Positions 7,178 to 15,659 of a DNA stretch of 64,000 nt are shown here, piece after piece (the stretch's first letter is position 1; each line of letters begins with the position of its first letter). Origin of the DNA: Bacteroidota bacterium (GTDB lineage: Bacteria > Bacteroidota > Bacteroidia > Bacteroidales > Lentimicrobiaceae). The notes beneath the pieces are model-generated. The model had not been told where the DNA came from. It did not search any database and worked only from the letters and a program-made list of their open reading frames with translations. Location of the stretch: the NCBI GenBank assembly GCA_023434665.1, contig JAEYSM010000013.1, forward strand, positions 1 to 64,000. Direction: 5' to 3'. A program made the translations under genes and the position numbers.

Positions 7178-8635
7178 TTATTCTTTGGGTATATTCTTTA
7201 AAATCTCAAGCGTTAAGTCCCAGAACTTATTCACGGTTTCAATATTTAATCTTTCGTCAGGCGAATGAGCTCCTTTAATTGTCGGGCCATAAGAAATCAT
7301 GTCCATTTGTGGATACTTCTCTCCTATTAGTCCACATTCCAAACCAGCATGAATTGCAAGAACTTTAGGTGATTTTCCGAATAGCTTTTCATATTGCAAT
7401 TTGGAGATCTCAAGAATTTCAGATTGAGGATTGGGCGTCCATCCGGGATATCCTTCTCCGTGAACAGCTTCACCACCTGCTAATAAGAAAACTGAAGCAA
7501 CCATATTTGCAGTATCAAACTTGGCTGACTCAACCGAACTCCTCTGACTGGTTGTAATTTCAATATGATCCTCCCTTGTCTTTACAGCGGCCAGATTAGT
7601 TGATGTTTCAACAAAGTTAGGGATACTTTGTGACATAGCTATAACACCATGTGGACAAGCATAAAGAGAGTTTAATAGCTTATCCCTGACTTCAATACTC
7701 ATTATTTTTGAGGGGTTCTCAGTCTCCGATACTTCTACCTTCAAATCGGGTTCAGTAATTTTGAATTCGTTTCTTACGATCTCATTAAACTTTTTAGCAT
7801 ATCCCAAAAACTCCTTAACATACTCCGAGGGTATTGATACTATTGCTTCTCCTTCACGTGCTATAGCATTGCGGAGATTACCTGCATTGAAAGAGCTGAG
7901 TTGTAAGTTGAACTTTCTTGCAGCCTCCCATAGAATTCTGTTAAGGATTTTATTGGCATTGCCTAAGCCCTTATTAATGTCATCGCCTGAATGACCACCT
8001 TTCAGACCACTAACTTTAATAACAAAACCATTTCCGTCGTCATTAGCGTTCAATGTAAGAGGTAATTTTATAACCGTATCAATGCCACCGGCACAACCAA
8101 TGAAAATTTCTCCCTCATCTTCTGAGTCAAGATTCAGCAATATGTTGCTTTTCAAAACATCAGTATCTAGGCCAAAAGCCCCGGTTAATCCTGTCTCCTC
8201 GTCAACAGTGAACAAGCATTCAATAGGGCCATGCTGAATACTGGACGATTCCAGTATAGCAAGTTGAGCAGCAATACCAATACCATCATCAGCACCAAGC
8301 GTAGTCCCTTTCGCTTTTATCCAGGCATCAGCAATGTATGGTTTTATGGGATCTTTATCGAAATCATGATCAACGTCACTATTCTTCTCGCAAACCATAT
8401 CAATGTGGCTCTGAAGTACTACCGACTTCCTGTTTTCCATTCCCTTGGTTGCAGGTTTACGAATAATAATATTTCCTGTCCTGTCCCTGATTGTTTCAAG
8501 ATTAAGCTTGCTACCAAATTCCATCAGATAGTTAGCAATTTTTTCTTCCTTTTTTGAAGGACGGGGAATCCGGCAAATTTCTTCAAAGTAATGATAAACC
8601 CTTTCAGGCTCCAATCCCTTTAGCACTTTGGTCAT
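7178..8635 (-). CDS. pepD: Aminoacyl-histidine dipeptidase (M20C, PepD)
   Basis: A 485-residue cytosolic metallopeptidase that splits Xaa-His and other dipeptides. The M20 dinuclear zinc ligands are visible: H77 and D79 in QSHIDMVCEKN, D116 in GADDGIG, the EE pair E146/E147 in DEETGL, D170 in LNLDSEDEGE, and a C-terminal His in GAHSPDERL. The lid-domain text GLKGGHSGDDI is also typical of PepD. Length matches the family (about 485). It stands alone, with its own terminator downstream. On minus, TATATTTG about 50 bp upstream may be its -7 box. Confidence 0.92.
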   Translation of the reverse strand: MTKVLKGLEPERVYHYFEEICRIPRPSKKEEKIANYLMEFGSKLNLETIRDRTGNIIIRKPATKGMENRKSVVLQSHIDMVCEKNSDVDHDFDKDPIKPYIADAWIKAKGTTLGADDGIGIAAQLAILESSSIQHGPIECLFTVDEETGLTGAFGLDTDVLKSNILLNLDSEDEGEIFIGCAGGIDTVIKLPLTLNANDDGNGFVIKVSGLKGGHSGDDINKGLGNANKILNRILWEAARKFNLQLSSFNAGNLRNAIAREGEAIVSIPSEYVKEFLGYAKKFNEIVRNEFKITEPDLKVEVSETENPSKIMSIEVRDKLLNSLYACPHGVIAMSQSIPNFVETSTNLAAVKTREDHIEITTSQRSSVESAKFDTANMVASVFLLAGGEAVHGEGYPGWTPNPQSEILEISKLQYEKLFGKSPKVLAIHAGLECGLIGEKYPQMDMISYGPTIKGAHSPDERLNIETVNKFWDLTLEILKNIPKE

Positions 8636-8717
8636 AAAATAATAGTTTTAATTGTTATGGTGGTATTCATACTCTTAACCACAATGTCAAATATATAAGC
8701 AAATGTAGTAAAATGTA

Positions 8718-9455
8718 TTATTTGCCCGGCGAAGCACGTCTTTGTTTCAGTAACCATTCATAAAGCTCCGGGTTTTTATAGGTTTCTGTCCAGGCATCAT
8801 GATTTGCGGTTGGATAGATTGAAAACTTTACTTTGTTTCCAAAATATTCAAGCGCAGCGACCATATTTGCTTCGCGATGCACGGGTACCACATCATCATT
8901 TGCTCCATGAAACACCCATACAGGCAAATTTTTAAGAGCTTCGGCCTTAAAAGGATAATTTCGGTTTACATATCCGCACACAGGTGCTATAGCGGCAAAG
9001 TATTCAGGGTGCAACATCGCCAAATCCCATGTGGCAGCACCTCCCATACTAAGTCCCGTCACATAGATTCTGTCCTTATCTACTTTATACATCTCAGCTA
9101 TTTGGCTGATGAGTGAGAAAAGAGTTTCACTATCGAAATCTTCGTTAACCGGACATTGAGGTGCCAGAATAATAAAATTGAAATTTTGGCCCTGATCCAC
9201 ATGTTTCAATGGTCCGTGCACCTTTACCAAATCAAGATTATCTCCTCTTTCCCCCGAACCATGCAGAAAAACTAACAAGGGCCATACTTCGCGTGATTTT
9301 TCGTCATAAGCTTCTGGCAAAGAGACGAGATACTGAATCTGGACTTCTTTTTGGACCACTCCTGAATGATTTCCTTTAATTGATTCCATGTTTTGCCCTT
9401 TGGCAGCATAAATAGTCACCCAAAATGCTATTATTAATAACAAAAGCTTTCTCAT
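8718..9455 (-). CDS. Secreted alpha/beta hydrolase (COG4099-type esterase)
   Basis: About 245 residues with signal peptide MRKLLLLIIAFWVTIYAAKG and a compact alpha/beta hydrolase. The nucleophile elbow is GLSMGG (Ser136), the acid is Asp187/188 in HGANDDVVP, and the base is His219 in ANHDAW. The oxyanion text FLHGSGERGDN is also seen. This pattern matches predicted peptidases/carboxylesterases of COG4099 and feruloyl-esterase-like enzymes. The open frame extends to a TTG at 9500, but the ATG at 9455 begins the signal peptide directly. Likely periplasmic; an ester or acetyl group on a glycan is a plausible but unproven substrate. Confidence 0.8.
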   Translation of the reverse strand: MRKLLLLIIAFWVTIYAAKGQNMESIKGNHSGVVQKEVQIQYLVSLPEAYDEKSREVWPLLVFLHGSGERGDNLDLVKVHGPLKHVDQGQNFNFIILAPQCPVNEDFDSETLFSLISQIAEMYKVDKDRIYVTGLSMGGAATWDLAMLHPEYFAAIAPVCGYVNRNYPFKAEALKNLPVWVFHGANDDVVPVHREANMVAALEYFGNKVKFSIYPTANHDAWTETYKNPELYEWLLKQRRASPGK

Positions 9456-9509
9456 TTTCTCAGGTAAATTATAGAATAAAGTTTCTAACAAAAGTAGCAA
9501 CTTTTAATT

Positions 9510-9866
9510 CTATGAGCTCACTCCACCGATTAAATACAGGCGATATTCAATTATTCTTTTAATTAGCTCGAACGGAATTGGTTCATTCAATGGAAACTGA
9601 ACAGAACCCCTCCCCTGTTTATACTTTGAAAGGTCTTTTTCAAACGCTTCATGGCCTGAGGGAGTGGCATAAAAACCAATGTGATTTTTATATCCTGCAA
9701 AATACACCAATGGTTTACCATTATATTTATATGCAGGAATTCCATAAGCTATGTTCTCAACTGCATCAGGGGCAATAGAGAAAATTATTTCTCTTATTTC
9801 GTTCAATATCATTTGAATAGGAACCGGGAACTGAGTGATATAGGTACTTACTTCATGACTTTTCAT
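9510..9866 (-). CDS. DUF1801 domain protein (YdhG-like)
   Basis: A 118-residue single-domain protein with DUF1801 text: EIREIIFSIAPDAVENIAYG, IPAYKYNGKPLVYFAGYKNH and GRGSVQFPLNEPIP. Members of the family include the Bacillus frataxin-like protein Fra/YdhG, reported as an iron carrier; most members are uncharacterised. The gene is divergent from rpe, with only 47 bp between the start codons. That gap holds a GTAAATTTAC palindrome that could serve as -10 region for both. It lies 54 bp upstream of the esterase gene on the same strand and could be co-transcribed with it. Confidence 0.8.
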   Translation of the reverse strand: MKSHEVSTYITQFPVPIQMILNEIREIIFSIAPDAVENIAYGIPAYKYNGKPLVYFAGYKNHIGFYATPSGHEAFEKDLSKYKQGRGSVQFPLNEPIPFELIKRIIEYRLYLIGGVSS

Positions 9867-9913
9867 GTGTGAGTCTAACTTTAAATTGTAAATTTACGCC
9901 ATAATTAAAAAAT

Positions 9914-10573
9914 ATGAGTCAACATTTAATAGCTCCAAGTCTGTTATCAGCCGATTTTGCCAATCTTGGACGGGACATTGAAATGATCAACAAAAGTAAA
10001 GCCGACTGGTTTCATGTTGATGTTATGGATGGTGAATTGGTCCCTAATATTTCTTTTGGGATGCCTGTTATAAAAGCAATCAAAAAGTATGCACTGAAAC
10101 CACTTGATGTCCATCTGATGATTGTTAAACCTGAACGATATTTTGAAGCTTTTCGTGATTGTGGGGCCGACATCCTGAGTATTCACATCGAAGCAGTTAC
10201 ACACCTCCACAGGGCAGTTCAGCAAATTCACGGGCTTGGTATGAAAGCTGGGGTTGTGCTCAATCCCCATACACAGATAAGTCTCCTGGAGGATATTATT
10301 AAGGATATTGATCTGGTTCTTTTAATGTCGGTTAATCCGGGATTTGGGGGACAAAAATTCATAGAAAATACCTATGGTCGCATCGAGAGAATGCGCAAAT
10401 TAATTGAAAAATCGGGTTCAAATGCCTTAATTGAAGTTGATGGAGGTGTAGATTTGAAAAATGCTCCTCTTTTAATCAACGCCGGGGCTGATGTACTCGT
10501 TGCAGGCAATACAATTTTCGCTTCAGACGATCCCACTAATACAATAAGATTATTGAAAGAGGCAGGGCACTGA
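9914..10573 (+). CDS. rpe: Ribulose-phosphate 3-epimerase
   Basis: A 219-residue TIM-barrel enzyme that interconverts ribulose 5-phosphate and xylulose 5-phosphate in the pentose phosphate pathway. The typical text is complete: APSLLSADFANLGRDI at the N-terminus, HVDVMDGELVPN with the metal-binding His and Asp, DVHLMI, LMSVNPGFGGQKF, EVDGGV and the phosphate site VAGNTIF. Length matches the family. It is transcribed alone and ends in a strong two-way terminator shared with rpoD. Confidence 0.95.
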   Translation: MSQHLIAPSLLSADFANLGRDIEMINKSKADWFHVDVMDGELVPNISFGMPVIKAIKKYALKPLDVHLMIVKPERYFEAFRDCGADILSIHIEAVTHLHRAVQQIHGLGMKAGVVLNPHTQISLLEDIIKDIDLVLLMSVNPGFGGQKFIENTYGRIERMRKLIEKSGSNALIEVDGGVDLKNAPLLINAGADVLVAGNTIFASDDPTNTIRLLKEAGH

Positions 10574-10673
10574 TTTACCTCACATCATTATAATGGAATT
10601 TCTCCGGAGTAATCAAATTAAAAAAGCTCTTTTAATTTGGGGGGATAATGAATCAGGAAAATAATCGGCGAAC

Positions 10674-10701
10674 AAAAAGCCCCGGCTTCCCGGGGCTTTT
10701 T
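10674..10701. terminator. Two-way terminator between rpe and rpoD
   Basis: AAAAAGCCCCGG and CCGGGGCTTTTT form a perfect 12-bp stem with the tetraloop CTTC. The A-run on one side and T-run on the other make it an intrinsic terminator for both rpe (plus) and rpoD (minus), which converge here. Confidence 0.92.
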
Positions 10702-10705
10702 AATA

Positions 10706-11569
10706 TTAACCTAAATACGTTTTGAGGATTTTGCTTCTTGATGTGTGCTTCAGTCTTCTGATTGCCTTTTCTTTAATTTGTCGTACTCTTTCTCGCGTAA
10801 GATCAAATCTTTCACCGATTTCTTCTAAAGTAAGTGGATGTTCTCCGCCTAATCCAAAATAAAGACGTATAACATCAGCTTCGCGACAAGTTAAAGTAGA
10901 CACAGCCCTTTCAATTTCCTTTCTCAGTGATTCATACAAAAGTTCAGTTTCAGGTGTTGGTCCATCTTCACTACGCAATACGTCGTACATGTTATTGTCT
11001 TCATCTTGTACCAAAGGGGCATCCATTGAAACATGACGACCGGAGTTACGCATTGATTCCTTAACTTCGTTTTCACTGATCTCTAATAGTCCTGCAATCT
11101 CATCATAATTTGGCTCTCTCTCATATTCTTGTTCCAACTTAGCATAAGCCTTGTTGATCTTATTGATAGATCCGATTTTATTAAGCGGAAGACGAACTAT
11201 ACGCGATTGTTCGGCTAAGGCTTGTAAAATTGATTGGCGGATCCACCAAACAGCATATGAGATAAATTTAAACCCTCTTGTTTCATCAAAACGCTGTGCA
11301 GCTTTGATTAAACCAAGATTACCTTCGTTAATCAAATCAGGCAGACTCAATCCCTGATTTTGATATTGTTTAGAAACTGAAACCACAAATCTGAGATTAG
11401 CCTTTGTTAATTTCTCAAGAGCAAGACGATCGCCTTGTTTGATTCTCTGCGCAAGTGCAACTTCCTCATCTGCTGTGATCAACTCCACTTTACCGATCTC
11501 TTGCAAATACTTGTCAAGCGATGCAGTTTCCCGGTTGGTAACCTGTTTAGTGATCTTTAATTGCCTCAT
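10706..11569 (-). CDS. rpoD: Primary RNA polymerase sigma factor (SigA/RpoD)
   Basis: A 287-residue sigma-70 factor lacking region 1.1 and the long non-conserved insert, as is usual for the Bacteroidota primary sigma factor. Region 1.2 is DKYLQEIGKVELIT. Region 2 holds NLRFVVSVSKQYQNQGL, DLINEGNLGLIKA and YAVWWIRQSILQAL. Region 4.2 is the helix-turn-helix TRERVRQIKEKAIRRL. It recognises TTTG/TAnnTTTG promoters, several of which are seen in this window. It lies 42 bp after pnp with no terminator between, so it is probably also made on an rpsO-pnp-rpoD transcript. A GGGAG just before the start may help ribosome binding. Confidence 0.95.
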   Translation of the reverse strand: MRQLKITKQVTNRETASLDKYLQEIGKVELITADEEVALAQRIKQGDRLALEKLTKANLRFVVSVSKQYQNQGLSLPDLINEGNLGLIKAAQRFDETRGFKFISYAVWWIRQSILQALAEQSRIVRLPLNKIGSINKINKAYAKLEQEYEREPNYDEIAGLLEISENEVKESMRNSGRHVSMDAPLVQDEDNNMYDVLRSEDGPTPETELLYESLRKEIERAVSTLTCREADVIRLYFGLGGEHPLTLEEIGERFDLTRERVRQIKEKAIRRLKHTSRSKILKTYLG

Positions 11570-11611
11570 TTTCTCCCTTCTTTATGTCTTGGCAAACTGC
11601 CTAAAATTTAT

Positions 11612-13744
11612 TTATTTATTCTCTGTTTCGGGTTTTGGGAGTAATACTTTTCTTGACAGTTTTAACTTTCCTGTCTTACTGTCAATTTCAATAAGTTTTA
11701 CATCAATCTTATCGCCGACCTTTAATACACTTTCGACGTCTTTTAACCTTTTATGATCAATTTCGGAAATATGTAACAGGCCGTCTTTGCCAGGCAATAC
11801 TTCAACGAAAGCTCCAAAAGTGGTAATATTTTTTACAATTCCATGATATACAGTACCAATTTCCGGGATTGCAACAATACGTTTGATTTTGTCCATAACA
11901 GCATTGATAGAATCCTTGTTATTTGAAACAATATCAATAATTCCAAACTCTCCAACTTCTTCAATAACGATAGTTGAATTGGTCTCACGCTGCATTTCCT
12001 GAATAACTTTACCGCCAGGTCCAATTACTGCTCCGATAAATTCCTTAGGAATGGTCATCTTAACAATTCTTGGTACATGTGGCTTGTAATCTTCACGAGG
12101 AGTACTAATTGCTTTCTCCATTTCACCTAGAATATGTAAGCGCCCTCTTCTGGCTTGCTCCAGAGCTTCGGCTAAAACCTCGTATGAAAGTCCGTCAACT
12201 TTAATATCCATCTGGCAGGCAGTAATTCCATCTTTAGTTCCGGTTACTTTGAAGTCCATATCTCCCAGGTGATCTTCATCACCAAGAATATCACTCAATA
12301 TTGCAAACCTATTGGTTTTTGTATCAGCAATTAAACCCATTGCAATACCTGAAACAGGTTTGATAAGTTTAACTCCTGCATCCATCAGTGCCATGGTTCC
12401 TGCACATACTGTTGCCATAGATGAAGAGCCATTTGACTCCAGTATATCACTAACTACACGAATAGTATAAGGATTTGAATCAGGTGAAGGGATCATTGGT
12501 TTTAAGGCTCTGAGTGCCAGATTACCATGTCCTATTTCCCTTCTGCTGGTTCCCGACATTCTCTTAACTTCACCTGTTGAGAACGGAGGAAAATTATAAT
12601 GAAGGATAAAGTTTACTTTTCCATCTATAACCGCGCCATCAATTATTTGCTCATCCAGTTTAGTTCCTAAAGTAACTGTTGTCAGAGACTGAGTTTCTCC
12701 CCTGGTAAAAATAGCTGAGCCATGGGTTGCAGGCAGGTAATCAACTTCACACCAAATAGGTCTTATTTCATCAAGTTTCCTTCCATCAAGTCGCTGCCTT
12801 TTGTCAAGGACCACATTTCTTACCCCTTCTTTTTCAACATCATGATAATAGCGTTTTATCATGAATTCTTTTTCTTTGGCTTCTTCTTCGGGTAGCGCGG
12901 CAACAAATTCTTTCAAAACATCTGCAAAGGCATTATTTCTTTCGTGTTTACCGGAAGGTGTACTTGCAATAGCTACAATTTTCTCATAACAGAACTCCCT
13001 GATTTTTGCCCGCAATTCCTCATCATTGGTTTCGTGAGAGTATTCTCTTTTTGGAGATGAGTTTGCTACCATTTCAGCCAGTTCAAGCTGAGCCCTGCAT
13101 TGAATTTTTATGGCTTCATGGGCAACTTTCAAAGCTTCCAAAACATCAGCTTCTGATGCTTCTTTAAGTTCACCCTCTACCATCATAATATTATCAATAG
13201 TAGCGGCAACCATAATATCAATTTCAGCTTCTGGTAAAATTGAAGCTGCAGGATTGATAATAAACTGACCATTAATTTTTGCAACACGAACTTCAGAAAT
13301 AGGTCCATTGAAAGGAATGTTGCTCACTGCGAGTGCTGCACTGGCAGCTAATCCTGCTAATGCATCGGGCAAAATATCATTATCAGATGAAATAAGAGTA
13401 ACAATTACTTGGGTTTCAGCGTGAAAATCGTCCGGGAACAAAGGCCTTAAGGCTCTGTCAACCAAACGCGAAATCAATACTTCATAATCTGATGGTCGTG
13501 CTTCTCTTTTAAAAAAGCCACCTGGAAAACGACCAGATGATGCATACTTTTCACGGTACTCTACTGAAAGAGGCATAAAGTCGACGTTTTCAGCTGCTTC
13601 TTCACGAGCAACCACTGTTGCGAGTAACATAGTGTCACCCATACGTACGACAACAGAACCATCTGCCTGTTTTGCCAATCGACCGGTTTCGATAGAGATG
13701 GTCCTTCCATCTCCAATGTCAAATGTTTTTACTATTCCTTGCAT
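11612..13744 (-). CDS. pnp: Polynucleotide phosphorylase
   Basis: A protein of about 710 residues, the usual length, that degrades RNA 3'-5' by phosphorolysis. It has two RNase PH-like cores: the N-terminal one opens with MQGIVKTFDIGDGR and includes the FFKREARPSDYE text; the second contains DGRKLDEIRPI, FTRGETQSL and the active-site region DILGDEDHLGDMDFK. It ends with a KH domain (EFIGAVIGPGGKVIQEM) and an S1 domain (GTVYHGIVKNITTFGAFVE to the end). The frame is open to 13789, but the Met at 13744 matches the usual family start. The gene follows rpsO, as in many bacteria, across a terminator-like hairpin. Confidence 0.95.
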   Translation of the reverse strand: MQGIVKTFDIGDGRTISIETGRLAKQADGSVVVRMGDTMLLATVVAREEAAENVDFMPLSVEYREKYASSGRFPGGFFKREARPSDYEVLISRLVDRALRPLFPDDFHAETQVIVTLISSDNDILPDALAGLAASAALAVSNIPFNGPISEVRVAKINGQFIINPAASILPEAEIDIMVAATIDNIMMVEGELKEASEADVLEALKVAHEAIKIQCRAQLELAEMVANSSPKREYSHETNDEELRAKIREFCYEKIVAIASTPSGKHERNNAFADVLKEFVAALPEEEAKEKEFMIKRYYHDVEKEGVRNVVLDKRQRLDGRKLDEIRPIWCEVDYLPATHGSAIFTRGETQSLTTVTLGTKLDEQIIDGAVIDGKVNFILHYNFPPFSTGEVKRMSGTSRREIGHGNLALRALKPMIPSPDSNPYTIRVVSDILESNGSSSMATVCAGTMALMDAGVKLIKPVSGIAMGLIADTKTNRFAILSDILGDEDHLGDMDFKVTGTKDGITACQMDIKVDGLSYEVLAEALEQARRGRLHILGEMEKAISTPREDYKPHVPRIVKMTIPKEFIGAVIGPGGKVIQEMQRETNSTIVIEEVGEFGIIDIVSNNKDSINAVMDKIKRIVAIPEIGTVYHGIVKNITTFGAFVEVLPGKDGLLHISEIDHKRLKDVESVLKVGDKIDVKLIEIDSKTGKLKLSRKVLLPKPETENK

Positions 13745-13790
13745 ATTTTCTATATTGTAGAGGATCAATTGTTTAACCGAGACTGTCAAG

Positions 13791-13807
13791 AAAGGATCAC
13801 AAAATTA
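13791..13807 (-). promoter_or_regulatory. Candidate pnp promoter -7 box and start region
   Basis: On minus, TAATTTTG (13807-13800) fits the Bacteroidota -7 box, followed by TGATCCTTT. The 14-bp plus-strand text AAAGGATCACAAAA (13791-13804) is repeated exactly in the promoter of the RND efflux operon (19855-19868). No -33 TTTG was found at the expected distance. Confidence 0.4.
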
Positions 13808-13846
13808 CTTTATAATTGTATCGGTATCATAAAGTTGTAAAAATAA

Positions 13847-13897
13847 TTGCCTCTTATTTGCAACAAAAAGAGGCAACCTGTTTAATTGCCTCTTTTT
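13847..13897 (-). terminator. rpsO terminator with a competing third arm
   Basis: On the minus strand AAAAAGAGGCAA (13897-13886), a 9-nt loop and TTGCCTCTTTTT (13876-13865) form a perfect 12-bp stem that could end rpsO transcripts. Nine bases later a third segment, AAGAGGCAA (13855-13847), can pair with the same second arm. The two hairpins exclude each other, so read-through to pnp could be switched or the RNA processed here. Confidence 0.7.
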
Positions 13898-13917
13898 AAT
13901 TATTTTGAGAAGGAAGT

Positions 13918-14187
13918 TTACTTCCTGATATTTAGTTTTTTAATAATCTCTCTGTAACGCTCAATATCTTTATTCTTAAGGAATGAAAGAAGACTTCTGC
14001 GTTTACCTACCAGCATAACCAATGCCCTTTGGGTACCATGATCATTCTTGTATTTTTTGAGATGTTCAGTGAGATGCTGAATTCTGTATGTAAACAGAGC
14101 TACTTGCGATTCAGCTGAACCGGTATCATTGGTGCTCTTGCCATTTTCGGCGAAGATGTTTTTCTTAACTTCTGAGGTAAGGTACAT
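13918..14187 (-). CDS. rpsO: 30S ribosomal protein S15
   Basis: An 89-residue S15 of standard length. The conserved text is GKSTNDTGSAESQVALFTYR near residue 16, LTEHLKKYKNDHGTQRALV, the rRNA-contacting LVGKRRSLLSFLK and the end RYREIIKKLNIRK. S15 binds the central domain of 16S rRNA early in small-subunit assembly. It heads the minus-strand group rpsO-pnp-rpoD and has a good promoter at 14224-14254. Confidence 0.97.
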   Translation of the reverse strand: MYLTSEVKKNIFAENGKSTNDTGSAESQVALFTYRIQHLTEHLKKYKNDHGTQRALVMLVGKRRSLLSFLKNKDIERYREIIKKLNIRK

Positions 14188-14223
14188 ATTCTTTAATCTT
14201 TTAGTACTTTTTTAAACGGGCTG

Positions 14224-14254
14224 CAAAATTACTATATTAATTTTAATTTCACAA
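14224..14254 (-). promoter_or_regulatory. rpsO promoter
   Basis: On minus, TTG (14254-14252), 20 nt, then TAATTTTG (14231-14224) followed by CAGCCC fit the Bacteroidota primary-sigma consensus. It lies 37 bp before the rpsO start. A second -7-like TATTTTTG (14298-14291) in a context repeated at 190-207 lies just upstream, but without a matching -33 box. Confidence 0.7.
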
Positions 14255-14306
14255 CACCAAAAAAACTTTTTTTTAGAAGGTTTGGGATTGCAAAAATACA
14301 TATTTT

Positions 14307-15659
14307 TCAATTACCCGGATTATTTGAAATAGTTTCTTCGGGTAAAAGGCCCCCACTTAATGCCAACAGCTCAATCTCAAATAATCTGGCCTGATAGATG
14401 ATTGTGATAAGACGATCTTGAGCACGTAATAAATTCTGCTGAGCCTCCCGTATTTCGATGCCCGACAATTCACCTAATCTATATCGTTCATTGGCAATAT
14501 CAAAATTGGTAAACGCGGTTTTCATGTTCTCTCTCTCAAGTTCAATTGTCTTCAATTTATTTGTATAAAGATTGTATGTTGCTAATAGTTGGGCGTTTAC
14601 ATCAGCAAGATAACTTTCATAACGCAACTGGGCACTTTCAATCTCAATACGTGCGATTTTTTCTTCCCTGTTACGATTAAGACCATCAAATATTGAAAGT
14701 CGTGCTGATAAACCGTAATTAAAACCATCCGATTTACCCGACTTTACAAATCCTGATTCACTCTGCTGCTCATTATAAATATATCCCACATTTGCATCCA
14801 AGGTTGGATATCTTCTGCCCTTTATGTTTTTTAGGTTCAATTCAGCAAGTTCCAGGTCCTTTCTGTTTACCTTGAGATTTGCATTGTGCGTAATTGTTTT
14901 TTCTCTAAGGGTATTAAAGTCAGCAGGAGGCATAAGAACAATTGTATCTTCAACTGTGAAATCATCATCAGGATTTCGGGCCAGAAGAGTATTCATCCGT
15001 ATGGTTGCTTCAGTTATGAGGTCATTGAGATTCAGAAGTTCTGAAATGTCGCTGTTCATATCCACCCTTGCCTGAAGTAACTCAAGTCTTGAGCCTGCAC
15101 CTATAGCTAATTTATCGTCTGCAATCTCCGCACGTGCCCTTCCCAAAGAAACTGATTTTTCGAACATCATGACTTTCTGTCTCAGCTCTACAATATTATA
15201 ATATAATGACAACACTTCCCTTATAGTGTTTTCAACTTCCAGCCTTGTTTGCAATTCACCTGCTTCTAATTGTTTTTTAAGTATATCATAGCCTCTGAAC
15301 ATCATAAATCCATCAAAAAGAGTCCAGTTGAGTTCCACCCCTGCATTCAGGGATGATGATTTTGCATTATCACGCTCATTAACCTGTCCGCTCAGATATT
15401 CTTGCCTGGCATTGGAAACACTATTATTCTGACCGGCCACGGCCTCCAGTTGAGGTAAAAAACCTGCGTTTCCCAGTGTAACATTACTTTCAAGAATTCT
15501 TTCATTTAATCCCGACAACCTGATGGCATAATTATTCTGCAATGCTATTGCAACAGCCTGTTCAGCCGATAAATACTGACCATAAGAATGTGTTCCGGAT
15601 ATTAGGAAGAATAAAAGTAAAACTGCTGTAACTTGTGAAGTTCTTCTCAATCTTTCCAT
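14307..15659 (-). CDS. TolC family outer-membrane efflux channel
   Basis: A 450-residue protein with a signal peptide ending in SGTHSYGQ and two repeated halves of long helices and short strands, as in TolC. Typical text is YLSAEQAVAIALQNNY at the start of the first half, LNWTLFDGFMMF for the first barrel strand, LSARLSIFDGLNR for the second, and RYRLGELSGIEIREAQQNL in the C-terminal helix. It forms the outer-membrane duct of the adjacent RND pump. Its start overlaps the pump gene by 13 bases, so it is the last gene of the operon. Confidence 0.9.
   Translation of the reverse strand: MERLRRTSQVTAVLLLFFLISGTHSYGQYLSAEQAVAIALQNNYAIRLSGLNERILESNVTLGNAGFLPQLEAVAGQNNSVSNARQEYLSGQVNERDNAKSSSLNAGVELNWTLFDGFMMFRGYDILKKQLEAGELQTRLEVENTIREVLSLYYNIVELRQKVMMFEKSVSLGRARAEIADDKLAIGAGSRLELLQARVDMNSDISELLNLNDLITEATIRMNTLLARNPDDDFTVEDTIVLMPPADFNTLREKTITHNANLKVNRKDLELAELNLKNIKGRRYPTLDANVGYIYNEQQSESGFVKSGKSDGFNYGLSARLSIFDGLNRNREEKIARIEIESAQLRYESYLADVNAQLLATYNLYTNKLKTIELERENMKTAFTNFDIANERYRLGELSGIEIREAQQNLLRAQDRLITIIYQARLFEIELLALSGGLLPEETISNNPGN

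Noticed and set aside
13745..13789. Longer pnp start at 13789
   Set aside because: The 15 extra residues are not part of the PNPase family and lie close to the predicted transcription start; the Met at 13744 matches the usual N-terminus.
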